Numbered from the stretch's first letter, positions 46,301 to 54,477 are shown. The stretch: 64,000 bases of DNA from Pauljensenia sp018375675 (GCA_041432705.1 JAPWAE010000002.1:124001-188000); one strand, 5' to 3'. Numbers and translations are program-made. Notes: a model not told the origin generated them from the sequence alone.

Positions 46301-47765
46301 CGGACTTGCCGAGAATGTTGAACTGGTAGGGGCCGACGAACGTGGGGGTATCGCAGGCTGCGCCGGCGGCCTTAGCATCCTGGGAAGACCAGGTGCAGGG
46401 CAGAGTATCGTCCCAGTGCATGTGCAGCGTCGTGTTACCGGTGTTGTTGGCGGAGAAACGCCAAGGGGTCTTCACGTTGCGAACCTGGTACTGGTAGTCG
46501 TTGCCGGACTTAGCAATACGGCCACCGACCTTACGCTCGGCGAAGCCGTGCGTGATTTCGGAGCTCTTCGTCAGGGTCTTCGTCGGGTCGTTCATGACCT
46601 CGGCGCTGATGGTCGCCTTGTTGGTGACCGTGTCATCGAGAGTGACCGTGCCCTCGGGGTACTTCACGGTGACGGTCGACTCGATCGGGTTCTGCCAGAA
46701 CCAGCGATCGTAGGACCAGGTGACGGTGTGGGTCGCCGGATCGTAGACGCCGCCGTCGGAGGCCGTGACGAAGACGGCCTTGGCGGGCAGCGGGTCCACG
46801 ACCTTGATGTTCTGGACACCCACGAAGCCGAGGCCGTTGAGGCCGTTCTTGAGCGAGGAGCCGTTCCAGCGGATACCGACCTTGTTGGGGTTGTCCTGGT
46901 CGATCTGCTGATAGCCGTAGCGCAGCTTGTAGGTCGTCTCACCACCAACGGCGGGGTAGTTCGCCTTGTTGGTGGGGCCGCTCTTCTCGATCGCGATGTC
47001 GGTATCGGCGGTCCAGGTGGTGGTGAGCTCGTTCTCGAGCTTCTCAGCGTTCTGCGCGCTGAAGGTCACCTTCTGGGTGGTCGTCGAGTTGTTCGGCGCA
47101 TCGTAGTAGTTGTAGTTCCAGGTGACCTGGATACGGTCGGACGTGCCGGCGGGCAGCGGATCCTTCAGCGTGAAGCGGTAACGCTGGACGCGCGATCCAT
47201 CCTCGGGCTTGTCAACATATTGCGCCGTCCTGACGACGCTGTCACCGGTCACGGGGATGACCGTGTAGCCGCGCTCGAAGAGCTTGAGGCCGTCCGGCGT
47301 GATGGGGCCGGGCAGCGTCAGCTCGATGAAGGCTCCCTTACAGGGGGTGGTCACCGAGGAACAGGAGAAGTTGATCGTCGTGATCTGCGCGTCGTGGCTA
47401 CGCAGGGTTTCTGCGTCGTTCACAACGTTCAGAGCCAGGGTCGCCTGGTCGTCCGCAACTGCGCGGGTGCGGCGCGTGCGGGGCTGATCCTCGGGGGCGA
47501 CCTCGGTGGCGGGAGCCTCAGCACCAGCCTCGGCGGCGGGAGCTTCGGCCCCGGCCTCGGCGGCGGGCGCGTCGGCGGCCTCAGAGTTGGACGAGGCCGT
47601 GGCAGCTTCCTGGGAGGTTGCTACGTCGGGCGATTGCGTGCTTTCGTCGGCGGCGCTGGCTCGCATGGCTAGGGGTGTCAGCGACGTGACGAGAAGCGAG
47701 AGAGCGGCCAGGCTGGCAGCACCCGCAACGCCCACACGGGCGCGGAACGGACGCAGTCGAGACAT
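40392..47765 (-). CDS. Giant SdrD_B/DUF11-type surface adhesin 2, longer paralogue
   Basis: 2457 residues. The signal peptide is identical to that of adhesin 1. A tandem APAAEAGAE repeat lies after it (about 65-85). The N-terminal region (about 120-1050) is clearly paralogous to adhesin 1. It has about three more Cna-B/SdrD_B modules and one more DUF11 domain (modules near 1192, 1325, 1442, 1695, 1812, 1932, 2195 and 2315; DUF11 near 1588 and 2095). It ends with LARTG, a helix and RRRDREDA. The last 500 residues are nearly identical to adhesin 1, consistent with recent duplication or gene conversion. Confidence 0.9.
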   Translation of the reverse strand: MSRLRPFRARVGVAGAASLAALSLLVTSLTPLAMRASAADESTQSPDVATSQEAATASSNSEAADAPAAEAGAEAPAAEAGAEAPATEVAPEDQPRTRRTRAVADDQATLALNVVNDAETLRSHDAQITTINFSCSSVTTPCKGAFIELTLPGPITPDGLKLFERGYTVIPVTGDSVVRTAQYVDKPEDGSRVQRYRFTLKDPLPAGTSDRIQVTWNYNYYDAPNNSTTTQKVTFSAQNAEKLENELTTTWTADTDIAIEKSGPTNKANYPAVGGETTYKLRYGYQQIDQDNPNKVGIRWNGSSLKNGLNGLGFVGVQNIKVVDPLPAKAVFVTASDGGVYDPATHTVTWSYDRWFWQNPIESTVTVKYPEGTVTLDDTVTNKATISAEVMNDPTKTLTKSSEITHGFAERKVGGRIAKSGNDYQYQVRNVKTPWRFSANNTGNTTLHMHWDDTLPCTWSSQDAKAAGAACDTPTFVGPYQFNILGKSGYEENGGWTFEYWTNKGNHETVNYTKTSGLTLPEGEWITRFTIDTDVAPQTNATIFFYGTVNPALPTTEPADFASHYNPVYPPEKYYNYVASPDYVRFQNCASGTLTDKDTGTVVASDDEVCSWMRVRDEFPSVQAYKSVRTNPVVVGKPATFFINGTAKPATEGGTPTPFTIVDLLPEGFDVDDASGIVPEKRSTLKNPDGTPYDLSKVTVEVEKNYNNTGRTLIRWNVPDPVEGSLYSTFNVNVLATAPAGKNTNDAMAFMPGDGAKATTEDKSLRNTNYCISNRAIDTFDVNKNGSTTDYVCNAAIDFNVATTPSMAIAKEVKGNKNPDFVPAGEVAEIDPGADGAYRFTISNAGNTPLTKVVAYDILPYVGDVGVGPASSQARDSRWKPNLNSTAWAFESVKEKPGRDPEVTAVPASDITVQYSTVPNPCRGEVLSAGGAMNDAPAGCTPNAWGDAPADLTTITGFRLVMNRDIEPGEKIRFIATMTSPVNANLIAWNSVAMSGGSMQNGKVSYLLPNEAPKVGINVSSDVELKKTVARAKMNGDEPVRDANGVIETVESDEVIMPGDYMLYKVNLKAKGPAVASGMNVADALPSGVEYVSSETRVCQDGATNPCTGPVYATANYDAAAGTWAAMESGILDTNLNVGGTETLYLLVKVKPATEGSTITNTATLGKFDQIDSNPDNNKDSATFKVGGTLSGTIYNDADAWWTFNDGDKPFEGVTVRLLDADGNPVKDSSGADITTKTGADGKYTFTRLPLGSYKVEVVPGEAKVDGTDVNLADYKQTYGYGSSTSRSQVGKGKLVTPAPIELTAAAPNVTKIDFAFVKPVSLGNFVWFDANKDGIQDADEVGVAGVTVTLDGQLDMDVVVDADGNLVKPLTTDANGKYVFTNLLPSDYGVTFTFPFGYYETVRTAGDDRSVDSDGAQTWLRLKQGQDDMTVDLGLIADGTIGDTLFWDVDNNGGSEPSGADKPLAGVTVKLTYTTPAGVEKTLTTVTDENGKYSFKDLAPGDYVVTVDKASLATVCPECTAQTHAPSGDLTASEGQELSLTSKVTLSPGKMTNNDQDWAFTGVANTAIVKAIAEPAEVPAGGFTPGTSVTYTLTVTNEGPSPATGVIAQDKLPSGVTFVSAEGDGTYDAASGKWDLSTEVIEKGATRTLRITVTIDASAAGSVVTNTATIEKQDQIGDKKPDNTSSVPLTAGYTIAGKLYNDADASFNSSDSEAPYAGVTVALLKKDGTPVLDKDGNPMTAVTDAEGKYSFVGLPLGEYTVSVVDPTSGPLAGTKPTEAYTGRYKTTADVTIAEATGSVIDVNFGFVKPASVGDYTWMDVNRDGLQDADEPALPGVTVTLTRADGSAVTDASGNPVAAVTTDANGKYVFENLLPGDYKVSFQAPAGYEATTSEAGDDRAADSNGASASVTLVQGQTDDTIDFGAVGTGVIGDQLFLDVNQNGGNAPDAGDKPLAGVKVTLTWTGPGGITRTYETTTDAEGKYKFENLLPGEYKVSVDPETLLKAEPLLDVLTHSPAGDVDAKKVVSEDAKADKDKLAQAFNLNTSVTLTGENNSNLDQDWGFGISADTAILKAITDPDEQAQESFEFTPGQRVTYTLTLTNNGPGVATGVKASDELPSGVSFVEAQGDGSYDAATGVWDLSGLTLAKGDVKTITITVEITGEGAGKLVTNVARITHQDQAGDDPTNNESSASFKGGYNLGGTIYRDSDASYSKGDDEQRFKGVTVALLNEDGTPVLDAEGNPMTATTDEKGAYQFVGLAPASYRVVIVDPDKGDLAGLIPTQAYTGKGATEAAVTITDASVQGVDFGLVAPATIGDRVWNDADGNGADNGEPGVPGVTVILKDANGVEVARTTTDANGNYRFAGLVPGTYTVDIEVPAGFNAATTSMTVTVGEGEENLDVDFPLTVIPTPTPATTVAKVLARTGSDASVLGGMAAMAAIAGFAALAGKRRRDREDA

Positions 47766-48206
47766 CGACTTCTCCTTCTATCGTCAGAATGTGGACAGGA
47801 CTTGCGTCCCAGCCTAGTGAAGGAGCAGAGTGCAGCACCACGCCTAACAACTATCGCCTGAGCCACAACTACAACGGTGTATTTCGTTGATATTTCGGGC
47901 ATAACGGCAATGTAACAACTTCTCTGAACTCTTGGTCAGCACATAGTTTTGAGCGACAACAATAGATTTTTCAACAATTAACAAGACCCTATTCTCGGCG
48001 TCGTCAAATTATGACCACTGCAATAGGGATTAGATGATAGCCGGTCTCATGTTTTAGTGATGCATCACACTCAGGTCTCACCAGTTACTTAATTACCCAG
48101 TATTCCCAAAGTGTGTGCGACGCCCCTGCACAACATGCTTCCCAAACCAACTTGCAAATTAGCTGCGCAAACACCGGATAGCTCCCCGCCCACTGGGCCA
48201 GAGAAT
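47766..48206. other. AT-rich upstream region of adhesin 2
   Basis: Over 400 nt with no gene. The part nearest the start shares words with the upstream of adhesin 1 (GTGGACAGGA, TTCTCTGAACT). From 47940 to 48110 it is strongly AT-rich, with many TTCAACAA- and TATTCT-type words that could hold a promoter. Confidence 0.6.
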
Positions 48207-48241
48207 ACGAAAACCCCCGCGCTTCTTTCGAAGCGCGGGGG
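48207..48241 (-). terminator. Terminator of the tRNA-Ser genes
   Basis: Minus strand: CCCCCGCGCTTC, loop GAAA, GAAGCGCGGGGG, then TTTTCG. A 12-bp perfect stem. Confidence 0.9.
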
Positions 48242-48248
48242 TCATGCG

Positions 48249-48338
48249 CGGAGACGGCGGGATTTGAACCCGCGAGGGGCTATGCACCCCTACCTCCTTA
48301 GCAGGGAGGCGCACTCGACCGGACTATGCGACGTCTCC
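48249..48338 (-). tRNA. tRNA-Ser(GCT)
   Basis: Acceptor GGAGACG/CGTCTCC, anticodon stem CCTCC/GGAGG with loop CTGCTAA giving anticodon GCT (reads AGC/AGU), a long variable arm as expected for Ser, and T arm GCGGGTTCAAATCCCGC. Discriminator G; CCA is not encoded. Confidence 0.96.
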
Positions 48339-48416
48339 AGTGCCGACTACTTTAGGGCATTTTCGCCGCGAGCGCGAACGTGCACCCGCCGCGACGCCCG
48401 TGGGCGGCCGGCTCGG

Positions 48417-48503
48417 CGGAGGGCGAGGGATTCGAACCCCCGGTGCCATTGCTGACACAACGGTTTTCAAGACCGTCTCTTTCGGCCACTCAGACAGCCC
48501 TCC
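48417..48503 (-). tRNA. tRNA-Ser(TGA)
   Basis: Acceptor GGAGGGC/GCCCTCC, anticodon stem ACGGT/ACCGT with loop CTTGAAA giving anticodon TGA (reads UCA), a long variable arm, and T arm with GGGGGTTCGAATCCC. Discriminator G; CCA is not encoded. It lies 78 nt from tRNA-Ser(GCT) and is probably transcribed with it. Confidence 0.96.
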
Positions 48504-48585
48504 AGACGCGGATCATCCTACAGGACGGGGCCCGGGGATGCGACCCTCGCATCCCCGGGCCCGAGCCCATCAGACATCCGATGCG

Positions 48586-49926
48586 TCAGCCGCGCAGCCC
48601 GAAGAAGTTCCAGGACTTCTTATCGGGGGCCGGTTCCTCGGGGCGATCGAGGAGGCCGCGCGAGAGAGCGGGGGCCGTCGGCGGCCACAGTGGCAGGCGG
48701 ATTGCAAGCGTCGCCTGGACGGCATGGTAGACGTCCCAGCGCGACGACTTGGCGGGCTGCACGTTCTCGTTGCGGGGACCGAGGCGACGCACCCATCGAC
48801 CGGGCTGGCTGATGAGGTAGTCGTGGATGTAGTCGACGAAGGAGCGGTAGCAGTGCTCGAAGTGCTCGACGTCGGAGACCCGAGCGCCGTCGTCCAGCAT
48901 GGCGCGGCGCACGGCGACGGTGGCGCACACACCCTCGCAGACGACCCACTGCTGGTGCTCGTCCTCGCCGGGCACGGGGTCGCCCTCGTCGTTGACGCCG
49001 GTGGAGAAGCCGGGGTTGCCGTCGGTGCGACGCCAGCCGTCGACGCGGGCACGCTCGAAGAGCTCGGTTCCCATCTCGAGGAGGTAGTCGGGCACGGTCC
49101 AGCCCATCGAGCGCAGGCCCGCGCGCACCTGCAGCGCGAAGCGGCCAAGCTGCATGGAGTGGCCAGTCACGTAGCCCTCGTAGTAGCGGCGTCCGTCGTT
49201 GAGGAGCTTGCCCGCCTCGGGGCTGGGCTCCCACTTCTCGTTGAAGAACTCGGGGATGCGCCAACCGTTCTTTGAGGCAACCTTGTACGCAAAGGCCGTC
49301 ATCTTCTCGGCGCGATCAAGCCATTCGGGCTCGGTCGTGGCCTCGGCCGCGGCCATGTAGGCCTCGATCGTGTGGATGAGGGTACCGAGTGTGTGCACGG
49401 GGACGGGCTCATTGAAGGCCTCGTCGTATTGATCCCACACGAGGCCGTAGTCGTCGGCCCACAGCTCCTTCTGCTCCTCGAGCATGCGGTTGAGCAGCTC
49501 GTGGGCTCCGGGGCGGTTTGCGACCGTCGCGGCGGCGACGCCCAGCAGCGCATACACCGTGTGGTACTGCGACTTGACGCGCGCATCCTCGTCCCACGGC
49601 ACGCCGCGACCTTCCTCGTCAGGCTCGGGCTTGATCGCGAACCACATACCGCCATTGACGGGGTCGGTGAAGTAGTTGGTGAGCGCCTTGACGGCATGGT
49701 CGGCGTAGCGGCGCGTGCCGGGCAGACCCATGAGCGCACCGAGCGAGAACACATAGGCCATGCGACCAGTGACGGCCAGGTCAATCGATCGGGTCAGATC
49801 AGGCTTTCCATCGGCGTCGAGATGCGCGAAACCAGTCGCGACGATCGCGCCTTCTGCCTCTTCAATGAGCGCCTGCATGTGGCCACTCAGCCAACGGTTA
49901 TGTTCGATGGAATCAAACCATCCCAC
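48586..49926 (-). CDS. AGE-family (N-acylglucosamine 2-epimerase / mannose isomerase-like) enzyme
   Basis: 446 residues from GTG 49926, which has AGGAGG six nt upstream; an ATG at 49971 lacks a ribosome site. The family (alpha6/alpha6 barrel) interconverts hexoses. Characteristic segments are HTLGTLIHTIEAYMAA, YVTGHSMQLGRFAL and GEDEHQQWVVCEG, which carry the catalytic-pocket His residues. WWR-like motifs and a mannose-isomerase-like layout point to aldose-ketose isomerase or epimerase on free hexose, not decided by sequence alone. It is divergent from pgm, which also acts on hexoses. Confidence 0.85.
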   Translation of the reverse strand: MGWFDSIEHNRWLSGHMQALIEEAEGAIVATGFAHLDADGKPDLTRSIDLAVTGRMAYVFSLGALMGLPGTRRYADHAVKALTNYFTDPVNGGMWFAIKPEPDEEGRGVPWDEDARVKSQYHTVYALLGVAAATVANRPGAHELLNRMLEEQKELWADDYGLVWDQYDEAFNEPVPVHTLGTLIHTIEAYMAAAEATTEPEWLDRAEKMTAFAYKVASKNGWRIPEFFNEKWEPSPEAGKLLNDGRRYYEGYVTGHSMQLGRFALQVRAGLRSMGWTVPDYLLEMGTELFERARVDGWRRTDGNPGFSTGVNDEGDPVPGEDEHQQWVVCEGVCATVAVRRAMLDDGARVSDVEHFEHCYRSFVDYIHDYLISQPGRWVRRLGPRNENVQPAKSSRWDVYHAVQATLAIRLPLWPPTAPALSRGLLDRPEEPAPDKKSWNFFGLRG

Positions 49927-50035
49927 GATGTTCCTCCTGACAACACAGTCACGGTCTGCGGTGACCGACATCTCATAGGATAGTCGCTCGGTGCCATTTT
50001 TGGGAAAACGTGCATTTCCTTTTTTCTCCCTTACG

Positions 50036-50049
50036 GACGAGGCCGGGGC
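50036..50049 (+). repeat. Interspersed 14-mer, exact copy, between the epimerase and pgm
   Basis: GACGAGGCCGGGGC in the divergent spacer, followed about 40 nt later by a shorter inverted half-copy (CCACGGCCTCG near 50088). Confidence 0.65.
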
Positions 50050-50175
50050 ACGGCGCGCTCTCACCTGGCCTTTTCCAGACGGCCTGCCACGGCCTCGAAC
50101 AAGAGAAAACAAGGAAAAGTCCACGCCGTGGGACGGTACTACCCACAAGGGGACGTAACGTGCAACACTGTCACT

Positions 50176-51852
50176 ATGCATGAACGAGCTGGCACACGTG
50201 CCCTTCCAGAAGACCTCATCAACGTCGACGATGTCATCTCCGCCTACTACGACATCATCCCCGACCCGACCGACGTCGGACAGCGCGTCGCGTTCGGCAC
50301 CTCGGGTCACCGCGGCTCCTCGCTGGACTCCAAGTTCAACGAGGCGCACATCATCGCCATCACCGCCGCGATCATCGAATACCGCGCCTCCCAGGGCATC
50401 AACGGTCCGCTGTTCATCGGCCGCGACACGCACGCCCTGAGCGAGCCCGCGTGGCGCACCGCCCTGGAGGTCCTCGCGGCCGCCGGCATCGACACGCGCA
50501 TCGACTCGCGCGGCTCCTACACGCCCACCCCCGCCGTGTCCGTCGCCATCCTCGGCGCGAACGGCGCCCCGGCTAACCTGCGCACCGAGGGCGACGGCCT
50601 GGCCGACGGCATCGTCGTCACCCCCAGCCACAACCCCCCGCGCGACGGCGGCTTCAAGTACAACCCGCCTCACGGCGGCCCCGCCGACACCGACGCGACC
50701 GGCTGGATCGCGGCGCGCGCCAACGAGCTCCTCGACTCGGGCGAATGGAAGAACGTTCCCCGCGTCACCGGCTCGGACCTGCTGCATGACCCGAACATCA
50801 AGCCCTTCGACTACCTGGACTACTACGTCTCGCAGCTGGATCAGGTCATCGACATCGAGGCCATCCGCAACGCGGGCGTGCGCATCGGCGCCGACCCGCT
50901 GGGCGGCGCGTCCATCGACTACTGGGCGGCCATCGGCGAGCACTACGGCCTCGACCTGACCGTCGTCAACCCCGAGGTCGACCCGGCGTGGCCGTTTATG
51001 ACCCTGGACTGGGACGGCAAGATCCGCATGGACTGCTCCTCGCCCTACGCGATGGCGTCCCTGCGCGAGGCCATGACCCCCGATGCTGAGGGCAACACCC
51101 CCTACGACATCGCGACTGGCAACGACGCGGACTCGGACCGTCACGGCATCGTCACCCCCGACGGCCTGATGAACCCGAACCACTTCCTGGCCGTCGCCAT
51201 CGAGTACCTGTTCACGCACCGCCCCGGCTGGAACGCCGACGCAGCCGTGGGCAAGACCCTCGTATCCTCCGCGCTCATCGACCGCGTCGTGGCCGCCATG
51301 GGCCGCGACCTCATCGAGGTGCCCGTGGGCTTCAAGTACTTCGTGCCCGGCCTGCTGTCCGGCACCGTCGGTTTTGGCGGCGAGGAGAGCGCGGGAGCCT
51401 CGTTCCTGCGCAAGGATGGCACCGTGTGGTCGACCGATAAGGACGGCATCATCCTCGCGCTGCTCGCCTCGGAGATCCTGGCCGTGACCGGCAAGACTCC
51501 TTCGCAGCTGCACGAGGAGCAGGTCGAGCGCTTCGGTGCCTCCGCCTACGCCCGTATCGACGCTGCCGCCTCCCGCGAGGAGAAGGCGAAGCTCGCAGCC
51601 CTGTCTGCGGACGACGTGACCGCGACCGAGCTGGCCGGCGACCCGATCGTCGCGAAGCTGGTGCGCGCGCCCGGCAACGACGCGCCCATCGGCGGCCTGA
51701 AGGTGACAACCGAGTCCGCGTGGTTCGCCGCGCGCCCGTCGGGCACCGAGGACGTCTACAAGATCTACGGCGAGTCCTTCAAGGGTGCCGAGCACCTGGC
51801 GCAGGTCCAGGAGGCCGCCAAGCAGGTCGTGTCCGACGCCCTGAACGGCTGA
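50176..51852 (+). CDS. pgm: Phosphoglucomutase (alpha-D-glucose-1,6-phosphomutase)
   Basis: Interconverts glucose 1- and 6-phosphate for glycogen and envelope sugars. 558 residues from ATG 50176: MHERAGTRALPEDLIN aligns with the start of E. coli Pgm (546 residues). A longer frame from GTG 50128 does not. It has the catalytic phosphoserine loop VVTPSHNPPRDGG (near 150), the Mg loop GNDADSDRHG, sugar-binding GFGGEESAGAS and phosphate-binding RPSGTEDVYKIY. All key residues are present. Confidence 0.96.
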   Translation: MHERAGTRALPEDLINVDDVISAYYDIIPDPTDVGQRVAFGTSGHRGSSLDSKFNEAHIIAITAAIIEYRASQGINGPLFIGRDTHALSEPAWRTALEVLAAAGIDTRIDSRGSYTPTPAVSVAILGANGAPANLRTEGDGLADGIVVTPSHNPPRDGGFKYNPPHGGPADTDATGWIAARANELLDSGEWKNVPRVTGSDLLHDPNIKPFDYLDYYVSQLDQVIDIEAIRNAGVRIGADPLGGASIDYWAAIGEHYGLDLTVVNPEVDPAWPFMTLDWDGKIRMDCSSPYAMASLREAMTPDAEGNTPYDIATGNDADSDRHGIVTPDGLMNPNHFLAVAIEYLFTHRPGWNADAAVGKTLVSSALIDRVVAAMGRDLIEVPVGFKYFVPGLLSGTVGFGGEESAGASFLRKDGTVWSTDKDGIILALLASEILAVTGKTPSQLHEEQVERFGASAYARIDAAASREEKAKLAALSADDVTATELAGDPIVAKLVRAPGNDAPIGGLKVTTESAWFAARPSGTEDVYKIYGESFKGAEHLAQVQEAAKQVVSDALNG

Positions 51853-51887
51853 CGCTCTGACGCTGCCCGCTCACGCGGGTTGCGTAA

Positions 51888-51925
51888 GGGGGGCGGCGCT
51901 CAATCGAGCGCCGCCCCCCTTCGTT
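51888..51925 (+). terminator. Terminator of pgm
   Basis: GGGGGGCGGCGCTC, loop AATC, the perfect complement, then TTCGTT. Confidence 0.88.
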
Positions 51926-51953
51926 GTCTATCGGTGAGCCGAGATGGCTGCCG

Positions 51954-52472
51954 TCAGGACTGCGTGCCAGCGGCAACGTCGGCGAACCACTCGGGGATAC
52001 GGCCAGGCAGCTCCATGAGCGTCTTCGGATCAGTCACGGACCCGTCGCTGCGCAAGTGGTCCGTGTAGTAGTTCATGGACGTCAGCCAGCTCTCGGACAC
52101 CATGACGTGGACGGTCGCACCAAAGCGTTCACTGCCCCAGATCAACACGGTGTCCGTCGTCCCGTCCTGCAGGACGTCCGCCTTTTCACTGCACTCAAAC
52201 CCGAGAGGGGACAGCGCGGCATCAAACACATCGCGAACGCGAACAGGGTCGTGCTCGTCGAAGTCGTAGCTACGGGAGATGAAGGCGTACAGGACGTGGT
52301 CGCCGACGTTGTTTCTGGCGATCACGTCGTTACGGAAGTAGCCGCGATAGTTCTCCCGCGTCATCAGCTGATCGCGGGCCGCAATAATCGCCGGCTCGAC
52401 GTCGCGCTGGAAGGCCTCGATCGACTCCATGCGTGACGCTCGAGCGAGCAGTTCCTTCTGTTCCGAATTCAT
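51954..52472 (-). CDS. Uncharacterised protein, third gene of the type VII-style operon
   Basis: 172 residues; family not recognised. No signal peptide or membrane helix, so it is probably cytoplasmic. It is mixed alpha/beta in appearance (helical first 45 residues, then strands such as VLIWGSERFGATVHVMVSESW), with 12 Asp in the middle half. GAGGAGAA lies before the ATG. It is last in a unit of WXG-like protein, alpha/beta hydrolase and this gene. By position it could be a cognate immunity or chaperone protein, but only context supports that. Confidence 0.7.
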   Translation of the reverse strand: MNSEQKELLARASRMESIEAFQRDVEPAIIAARDQLMTRENYRGYFRNDVIARNNVGDHVLYAFISRSYDFDEHDPVRVRDVFDAALSPLGFECSEKADVLQDGTTDTVLIWGSERFGATVHVMVSESWLTSMNYYTDHLRSDGSVTDPKTLMELPGRIPEWFADVAAGTQS

Positions 52473-52546
52473 CCGTTATTCTCCTCGAAACGCGGCACCG
52501 GATACGTGCACCGTCACAACTGCCAGGATAGCGTTCATCGACTCTC

Positions 52547-54154
52547 TCATCGCGTACTCCTCGGCACGCCGCGCCCCGCAACAACCTTCGAAATGTCGTC
52601 GAGCGCCTCGCTCCCCTCGTTGAAGTAGGAGCTGTGTTTCCGGAAGGGCACAAACCATCCCTTCCCGTGGCCGACATCGCCCGACAGGTGGTTGTAGCCG
52701 GGCATTTTGGCAGGATTCTTCCCGAATCTCCCATCATCGCCGATACCTTGGACCATGTCTTGCCATCGAGTCGTGGCACTGACCCAGGCGTGGCCCTTCG
52801 GGATCTTCAACTCTGAGACATCCTGGACGCCCGATCCGGGCGAGCCAAACTGGATGAGATCATCGACGGCACCTTCGTCGATCATCGTCAGCGCCTTTCC
52901 GCCCGTCGTCGATCCATAGGAGTGGGTCACGGCGGTCACGTGGGCGTCGCCCGCGCCGTATTCGCGAGAGGCGTGCATGCCGTTGAAGAACCCGGCGAGC
53001 TGCTTCGCACCAGCGTTCGCCTTCTTAATCGAGGCGACCTCGACGACATTCTGCGGCGCGTCGTAGCCGAGGTAGGACACCATCGCGACCTCCTCGCCGT
53101 GGGCGTGCTTACGCACGTTCGCGCCCATGACCGACGCGTCGTAGTCGTAGTCGTCCAGGTTGTCAGCCACGTTGGTGTGCATGCCCGGCACAATAACGCC
53201 GATGTGTTTCGCGGTGTCGACGTTTCCCTGCGCGACGATCGCCGTCACGCGCGGGTTAGAGGTGTCGATCCCCAGAAGCTGACGAGGCATACCGTCTTCG
53301 TCCGAGCGATCCAGCGTTGTCCTGATGTTCCTGACGGCTTCTGCTCGCTCCTTGAGCTTCTTGAGAGTTGCAGCCTCGAACGGGTCAATGATCAGGCCCA
53401 CCTTCTTCTTATACTCCTCGTATTCAGCCTCGAGTTTCGGCAGCTCGATGTCGAGCACGAGGCGGTTTGCCTTATCCCTCGACGTCCCATCAACACCGTC
53501 AAGCTTGCCGATCTCATACGGGTGCTCATTAATGAGCTTTTCTTTTTGCTCCGGGGTGAGCGAGGACCACCACTTGGCGACTTCCTTCGCCGTTGCGCCG
53601 GGCGGGGGCAGCTTCAGCGACGAGTCTTTGCCGATGGGCGCCACTGCACCCAGCGCTCCGGCTACGCCGGGCATCGACAGGGCGAGCAGTTTCGACCGTA
53701 TCTCGCGCACCATATCCCGCGCTGCACGGAGGATCTCTGCAACGCGATCGGCCAGCTGCTTCATCGCCTGGCGAATCCGGCGCGCGTCTTCTTTCGAGAC
53801 CTCCATGGGGCCGACATACCCGATGGAACCATCCGGGTGAATGGCCAGCATATTGCGGGCGGCAGCTGCTTCCGCGCTCGCCACTGCTGAACGAATGCTC
53901 GCGACTCCATGCGCGGCGAACGACAGGACGTCACTCAGCTCGCCCAGCTTTTCTTCCTGCTTCGCGATCTCAGCCGCATCCTGGCGCAGGGCGGCCTGAG
54001 CCGCGGTAACCGTCCGACCGACTCCACCCAGAGCATCCACTCCGGCGCACAGGTCGTCACCGGCTTGCGCAAGTACCCGCTGCTTGTCCGCATAAGACCG
54101 AGCCTGCTCGCTGAGCGGCCCCATCTGCCACTGGCGCAGATCAGCCCACTTCAT
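52547..54154 (-). CDS. WXG-helical N-terminus plus DUF1023-type alpha/beta hydrolase
   Basis: 535 residues. Residues 1-170 form long helices like type VII (ESX) substrates (QWQMGPLSEQARSYADKQRVLAQAGDDLC). Residues about 300-535 are a DUF1023/Abhydrolase_8 domain: VIVPGMHTNVADNLDDYDYDA, the nucleophile in THSYGST (near 410), FGSPGSGVQD and the late His in NHLSGDVGHGKGWF. It is likely a secreted lipase-type or toxin-like effector. The ATG overlaps the stop of the WXG-like partner by 4 nt. No secretion ATPase (EccC) is in this window. Confidence 0.8.
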   Translation of the reverse strand: MKWADLRQWQMGPLSEQARSYADKQRVLAQAGDDLCAGVDALGGVGRTVTAAQAALRQDAAEIAKQEEKLGELSDVLSFAAHGVASIRSAVASAEAAAARNMLAIHPDGSIGYVGPMEVSKEDARRIRQAMKQLADRVAEILRAARDMVREIRSKLLALSMPGVAGALGAVAPIGKDSSLKLPPPGATAKEVAKWWSSLTPEQKEKLINEHPYEIGKLDGVDGTSRDKANRLVLDIELPKLEAEYEEYKKKVGLIIDPFEAATLKKLKERAEAVRNIRTTLDRSDEDGMPRQLLGIDTSNPRVTAIVAQGNVDTAKHIGVIVPGMHTNVADNLDDYDYDASVMGANVRKHAHGEEVAMVSYLGYDAPQNVVEVASIKKANAGAKQLAGFFNGMHASREYGAGDAHVTAVTHSYGSTTGGKALTMIDEGAVDDLIQFGSPGSGVQDVSELKIPKGHAWVSATTRWQDMVQGIGDDGRFGKNPAKMPGYNHLSGDVGHGKGWFVPFRKHSSYFNEGSEALDDISKVVAGRGVPRSTR

Positions 54155-54477
54155 CGTTCGCTCACGCCCCCAAAGCCAAGTCCCCGAATGATCGAGGACA
54201 TGAGCTGACCATTGTCTTCTTCGGTAGCGATGAAGTCCCTATCGGCAGCGTCGAGGGAATCAGCGTGATTATCCAAGTTTCGTCCGAGCACCGTGCACGT
54301 GTCCACGCACTTCTCTTCGACGCTCTGCATCAGTGACGTGAGCTCCGCACCCGGCATCGCGGAGGCAAAGGCGCTGGCCCCTCCGTCAGGACGAGCCTGC
54401 CGAACAGCATCCGCCACGTCGCGGGCCGTCGACGCGAGACGACGAAACTCACCGGCGACGAAATGAAGATCGCTCAT
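54151..54477 (-). CDS. WXG100/ESAT-6-like small helical protein
   Basis: 108 residues from ATG 54477, with GGAG six nt upstream. Two helical halves (MSDLHFVAGEFRRLASTARDVADAVRQ and LMQSVEEKCVDTCTVLGRNLDNHADSL) around a central PGAEL turn fit a WXG100-like hairpin, although no strict WXG is present. It is directly coupled to the hydrolase gene and probably dimerises with its N-terminal helices. Confidence 0.72.
   Translation of the reverse strand: MSDLHFVAGEFRRLASTARDVADAVRQARPDGGASAFASAMPGAELTSLMQSVEEKCVDTCTVLGRNLDNHADSLDAADRDFIATEEDNGQLMSSIIRGLGFGGVSER

Noticed and set aside
49927..51795. N-terminal extension of the AGE-family enzyme across pgm
   Set aside because: It runs antisense through pgm; GTG 49926 has an ideal AGGAGG.
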